This document shows, piece after piece, positions 6,346-7,632 of a DNA stretch of 7,632 nucleotides. The first letter of the stretch is position 1. Each line of letters starts with the position of its first letter. The notes under the pieces were generated by a model. The model searched no databases. It was given only the letters and a program-made list of their open reading frames with translations, and was not told the origin of the DNA. Position numbers and translations under genes: made by a program. The stretch comes from Verrucomicrobiales bacterium (GTDB lineage Bacteria > Verrucomicrobiota > Verrucomicrobiia > Verrucomicrobiales > DEV007). The stretch covers positions 1-7,632 of the forward strand of contig JABDJT010000239.1 in the NCBI GenBank assembly GCA_013003335.1, read 5' to 3'.

Positions 6346-6393
6346 CCTGCCGTGTGTGTTTCGTGGGGCAGGCGAAATAAAATTTATTTCGCC
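6346..6393. repeat. Palindrome and overlapping hairpin in the MarR 3' region
   Basis: The 23-nt stretch 6371-6393 is a near-perfect palindrome: arms GGCGAAATAAA and TTTATTTCGCC around a single central A. Next to it CCTGCC (6346-6351) can pair with GGCAGG (6367-6372), which shares two bases with the palindrome, so the two stems compete. No T-tract follows on either strand. The palindrome could be a protein-binding site or an RNA stem in the MarR 3' untranslated region. Confidence 0.55.
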
Positions 6394-6408
6394 GGAAAAG
6401 GGGAACAG

Positions 6409-6436
6409 GCGGTGATTCGCCGGGGCGAATTACCGC
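6409..6436. repeat. 28-nt inverted repeat across the MarR stop codon
   Basis: GCGGTGATTCGCC (6409-6421) and GGCGAATTACCGC (6424-6436) are complementary at 12 of 13 positions; the exception is a G-U pair in plus-strand RNA and an A-C mismatch in minus-strand RNA. The repeat covers the MarR stop codon TAA (6432-6430). It may stabilise the mRNA end, bind a protein, or be part of the larger structured region; no function is established. Confidence 0.55.
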
Positions 6437-6879
6437 TCGTCCAGAAATTCTTTCAGGTGGGAGTAGACCGGCTGAACATCGTCCTCGCTCGTAGCACTCA
6501 TCACGTCGGAAATGTTGTTCGCGATGAGGTTCCGGAGGCGGCTGACCAGTTCGATTCCCTTGCGGGTGATCTGAACCATCACCTTGCGGCGGTCGTCAGC
6601 AGCGTGGAGGCGCTGAACGTATCCGAGTTTCTCCAGTCGATCGACCAATCCCGTCGCAGCGGCCGTGGAATGGCCCATCTTGTTCGAGATTTGAGTCATT
6701 GTCAGGTAGTCCTCATTAGCGAGATACCCGAGAAGGAAAAACTGGGCATACGAAATGTTGCCTTTGTTCAGTTCCTGGGAGAGATCGAGCAGGAAGGACC
6801 GCTGAGCGAACATGATAAAATCCGCCAAACGATCGGCTTCGCCGTCGACACCTTTGATTCTTTCGTCTGCAACTTGCAT
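6430..6879 (-). CDS. MarR-family transcriptional regulator
   Basis: A 149-aa protein, the usual length for MarR regulators, which bind DNA as dimers through a winged helix-turn-helix and often release it when a small ligand binds or a cysteine is oxidised. The N-terminal helix (about 15-38) is dimer-type; ISYAQFFLLGYLA (42-54) leads to the winged HTH, with LTMTQISNKMGHSTAAATGLV near 59-79 (recognition region), RLEKLGYVQR (81-90) and the wing with the signature DDRR (95-98) followed by KVMVQITRKG. The C-terminal helices (110-149) complete the dimer interface. There is no cysteine, so a thiol redox switch is unlikely. The start ATG 6879 has AAAGG 8 nt upstream, the best ribosome site in the window. 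It has its own terminator and diverges from the plus-strand gene at 7232. Ligand and targets are unknown; self-regulation is likely by analogy. Confidence 0.93.
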   Translation of the reverse strand: MQVADERIKGVDGEADRLADFIMFAQRSFLLDLSQELNKGNISYAQFFLLGYLANEDYLTMTQISNKMGHSTAAATGLVDRLEKLGYVQRLHAADDRRKVMVQITRKGIELVSRLRNLIANNISDVMSATSEDDVQPVYSHLKEFLDER

Positions 6880-6887
6880 AACATGTA

Positions 6888-6892
6888 CCTTT
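6888..6892 (-). promoter_or_regulatory. Ribosome binding site of MarR
   Basis: Minus-strand AAAGG, 8 nt before the ATG at 6879. It supports that start and stands out because the other genes here lack clear sites. Confidence 0.5.
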
Positions 6893-6901
6893 TTCGATTT
6901 T

Positions 6902-7002
6902 CTAATAATTCTAACTGGAATGATAATTAAACCTTCAATGATGCCTTGCGCAACAATTTATTTAGATTTTTCATAATTATTAGGTTTTATGATTCTTTGC
7001 GC
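6902..7002. promoter_or_regulatory. Candidate MarR operator repeats
   Basis: Three overlapping patterns lie 23 to 123 nt upstream of the MarR start. ATGATGCCTTGCGC (6938-6951) and ATGATTCTTTGCGC (6989-7002) form a direct repeat with two mismatches, 51 bp apart, close to five helical turns. The first copy runs into TTGCGCAA (6946-6953), a perfect palindrome of the kind MarR dimers bind. CTAATAATT (6902-6910) and AATTATTAG (6975-6983) form a 9-bp inverted repeat. Operator function is inferred from position and symmetry only. Confidence 0.4.
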
Positions 7003-7231
7003 CGGTTTCTTTTCAAACATTTTGACATGCTTTCTCTTATTTCGCAATCTTAAAATATAAATTCGAGCAGATTGTCAAATTTGAGAAGGTGGTAGTATTA
7101 GGACGATTTTGTAGAGATTTCCTTAGAAGTTTTGGTTTCTTAACAAGCGTTTTGGGGCTCTCTTTTTGTCTCCCGGAAAGTTGCTCTCCCTCCTGAATGG
7201 CCGGATTATGCCGCCGGTTTTTCCCTGCCAA

Positions 7232-7632
7232 ATGAGATTTACCCTGACAGATTCCCAATGGATCCTCGATCAACTTCACCCGGCTGAGTGGCATTTCCTC
7301 TGCGAACTACCGGATATTTCTTCGGGAAAAGGATTCAGCCAGGATGTCAGGGAGCGTCTCCTGCCGGGCCCGATTTTACCCCGACCGGGAGAAGACGCCG
7401 ACGAGCACAAATCAATGCTGGATGACTGGGAGGAATTCGTGAAACCGGACCTCGAACTCACTTTCCAATCCGCCCGCAAGTGCGTGGAATTGGATCTTCA
7501 AGCCGTTGAAATCGGGGATCCTCCCGAAATTGACCCGGATCTGACCGAACCGGACATCGCGGAGCAGATCGCGGAGATCAACTGGCGCCGATTGCCTGTG
7601 CCCAATGATCACGCTGAAGAATGGTACAGCAC
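7232..7632 (+). CDS. Acidic protein of unknown function (partial, N-terminal 133 aa)
   Basis: The reading frame is open from ATG 7232 to the window edge, 133 codons plus two bases. The product begins MRFTLTDSQWILDQLHPAEW, is rich in Asp and Glu, and has no signal peptide or membrane segment, so it is probably cytosolic. It contains DWEEFVKPDLELTFQSARK (about residues 69-87) and INWRRLPVPNDHAEEWYS near the end. No family is recognised with confidence; the C-terminal pattern faintly recalls DUF2017-type proteins, which is a guess. An in-frame ATG at 7208 would add eight residues (MPPVFPCQ); neither start has a Shine-Dalgarno. Codon use looks like that of the other genes. It diverges from MarR and may be its target. 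Confidence 0.7.
   Translation, partial: MRFTLTDSQWILDQLHPAEWHFLCELPDISSGKGFSQDVRERLLPGPILPRPGEDADEHKSMLDDWEEFVKPDLELTFQSARKCVELDLQAVEIGDPPEIDPDLTEPDIAEQIAEINWRRLPVPNDHAEEWYS

Larger units (their letters stand above)
6880..7231. promoter_or_regulatory. Divergent AT-rich regulatory region between MarR and the plus-strand gene
   Basis: A 352-nt gap that should carry promoters for both flanking genes. Near MarR it contains the paired repeats listed separately. Further right, plus-strand TTGACA (7022-7027) is a perfect -35 hexamer, but the best -10 (TAAAAT, 7051-7056) is 23 bp away, too far for a standard sigma-70 promoter. TCAAATTTGA (7075-7084) is a perfect 10-bp palindrome. An 85-codon minus-strand frame at 7037-7294 overlaps the plus-strand gene and is not credible. 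No RNA gene was recognised. Confidence 0.6.

Noticed and set aside
6331..6930. A 199-codon plus-strand reading frame
   Set aside because: It is antisense to MarR, which has a full winged HTH, a ribosome site and a terminator.
7022..7056. A sigma-70 promoter from TTGACA to TAAAAT on the plus strand
   Set aside because: The 23-bp spacer is too long, and no good -10 is present at 16-18 bp; it is noted only as part of the regulatory region.
7037..7294. An 85-codon minus-strand frame in the divergent region
   Set aside because: It overlaps the start of the plus-strand gene and has no recognisable features or credible ribosome site.
1..7632. CRISPR array, tRNA, rRNA or phage integration site
   Set aside because: No regularly spaced long repeats, no cloverleaf-like or rRNA sequence, and no integrase were seen on either strand.

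Overview
The window most resembles accessory chromosome from the PVC group of bacteria, probably Verrucomicrobiota. The main clues are a Tat-exported DUF1501 protein, a membrane protein with an acidic linker and a C-terminal helix-hairpin-helix domain, GC-rich genes separated by AT-rich gaps, and weak or absent Shine-Dalgarno sites. This placement is inference from family knowledge; no search was run.

Layout. Positions 1-2649 hold three minus-strand genes, in transcription order: a DUF1501 protein (2649-1162), a membrane-anchored HHH protein (1029-448), and the start of an FAD-dependent oxidoreductase (426 to beyond position 1, TTG start). The last two are 21 nt apart and look co-transcribed. 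Positions 2650-3008 are an AT-rich gap with a long stem-loop that suits a minus-strand terminator, a 12-bp inverted repeat around an AT-rich core, and recurring AACAGGG-type elements. Positions 3009-6167 (minus) encode a 1052-aa AddB-like protein: a helicase-like part with no ATP-binding motif and a C-terminal RecB-family PD-(D/E)XK nuclease with its catalytic residues intact. Positions 6168-6429 carry a clear Rho-independent terminator and several further stem-loops. A MarR-family regulator follows (6879-6430, minus). Positions 6880-7231 are an AT-rich divergent intergenic region with direct and inverted repeats that could be operators. A plus-strand acidic protein of unknown function starts at 7232 and leaves the window.

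How the parts work together. The AddB-like protein is probably a DNA end-processing nuclease, but no AddA-type helicase partner lies beside it here. MarR has its own terminator, so the nuclease gene probably has its own promoter. The MarR protein may control itself and the divergent gene. No RNA gene, CRISPR array, transposase or integrase was seen. No complete new system is evident. The most notable points are a clamp-binding-like motif at the nuclease N-terminus, the missing iron-sulfur cysteines at its C-terminus, similar short elements at both ends of its gene, and a highly structured region behind MarR.
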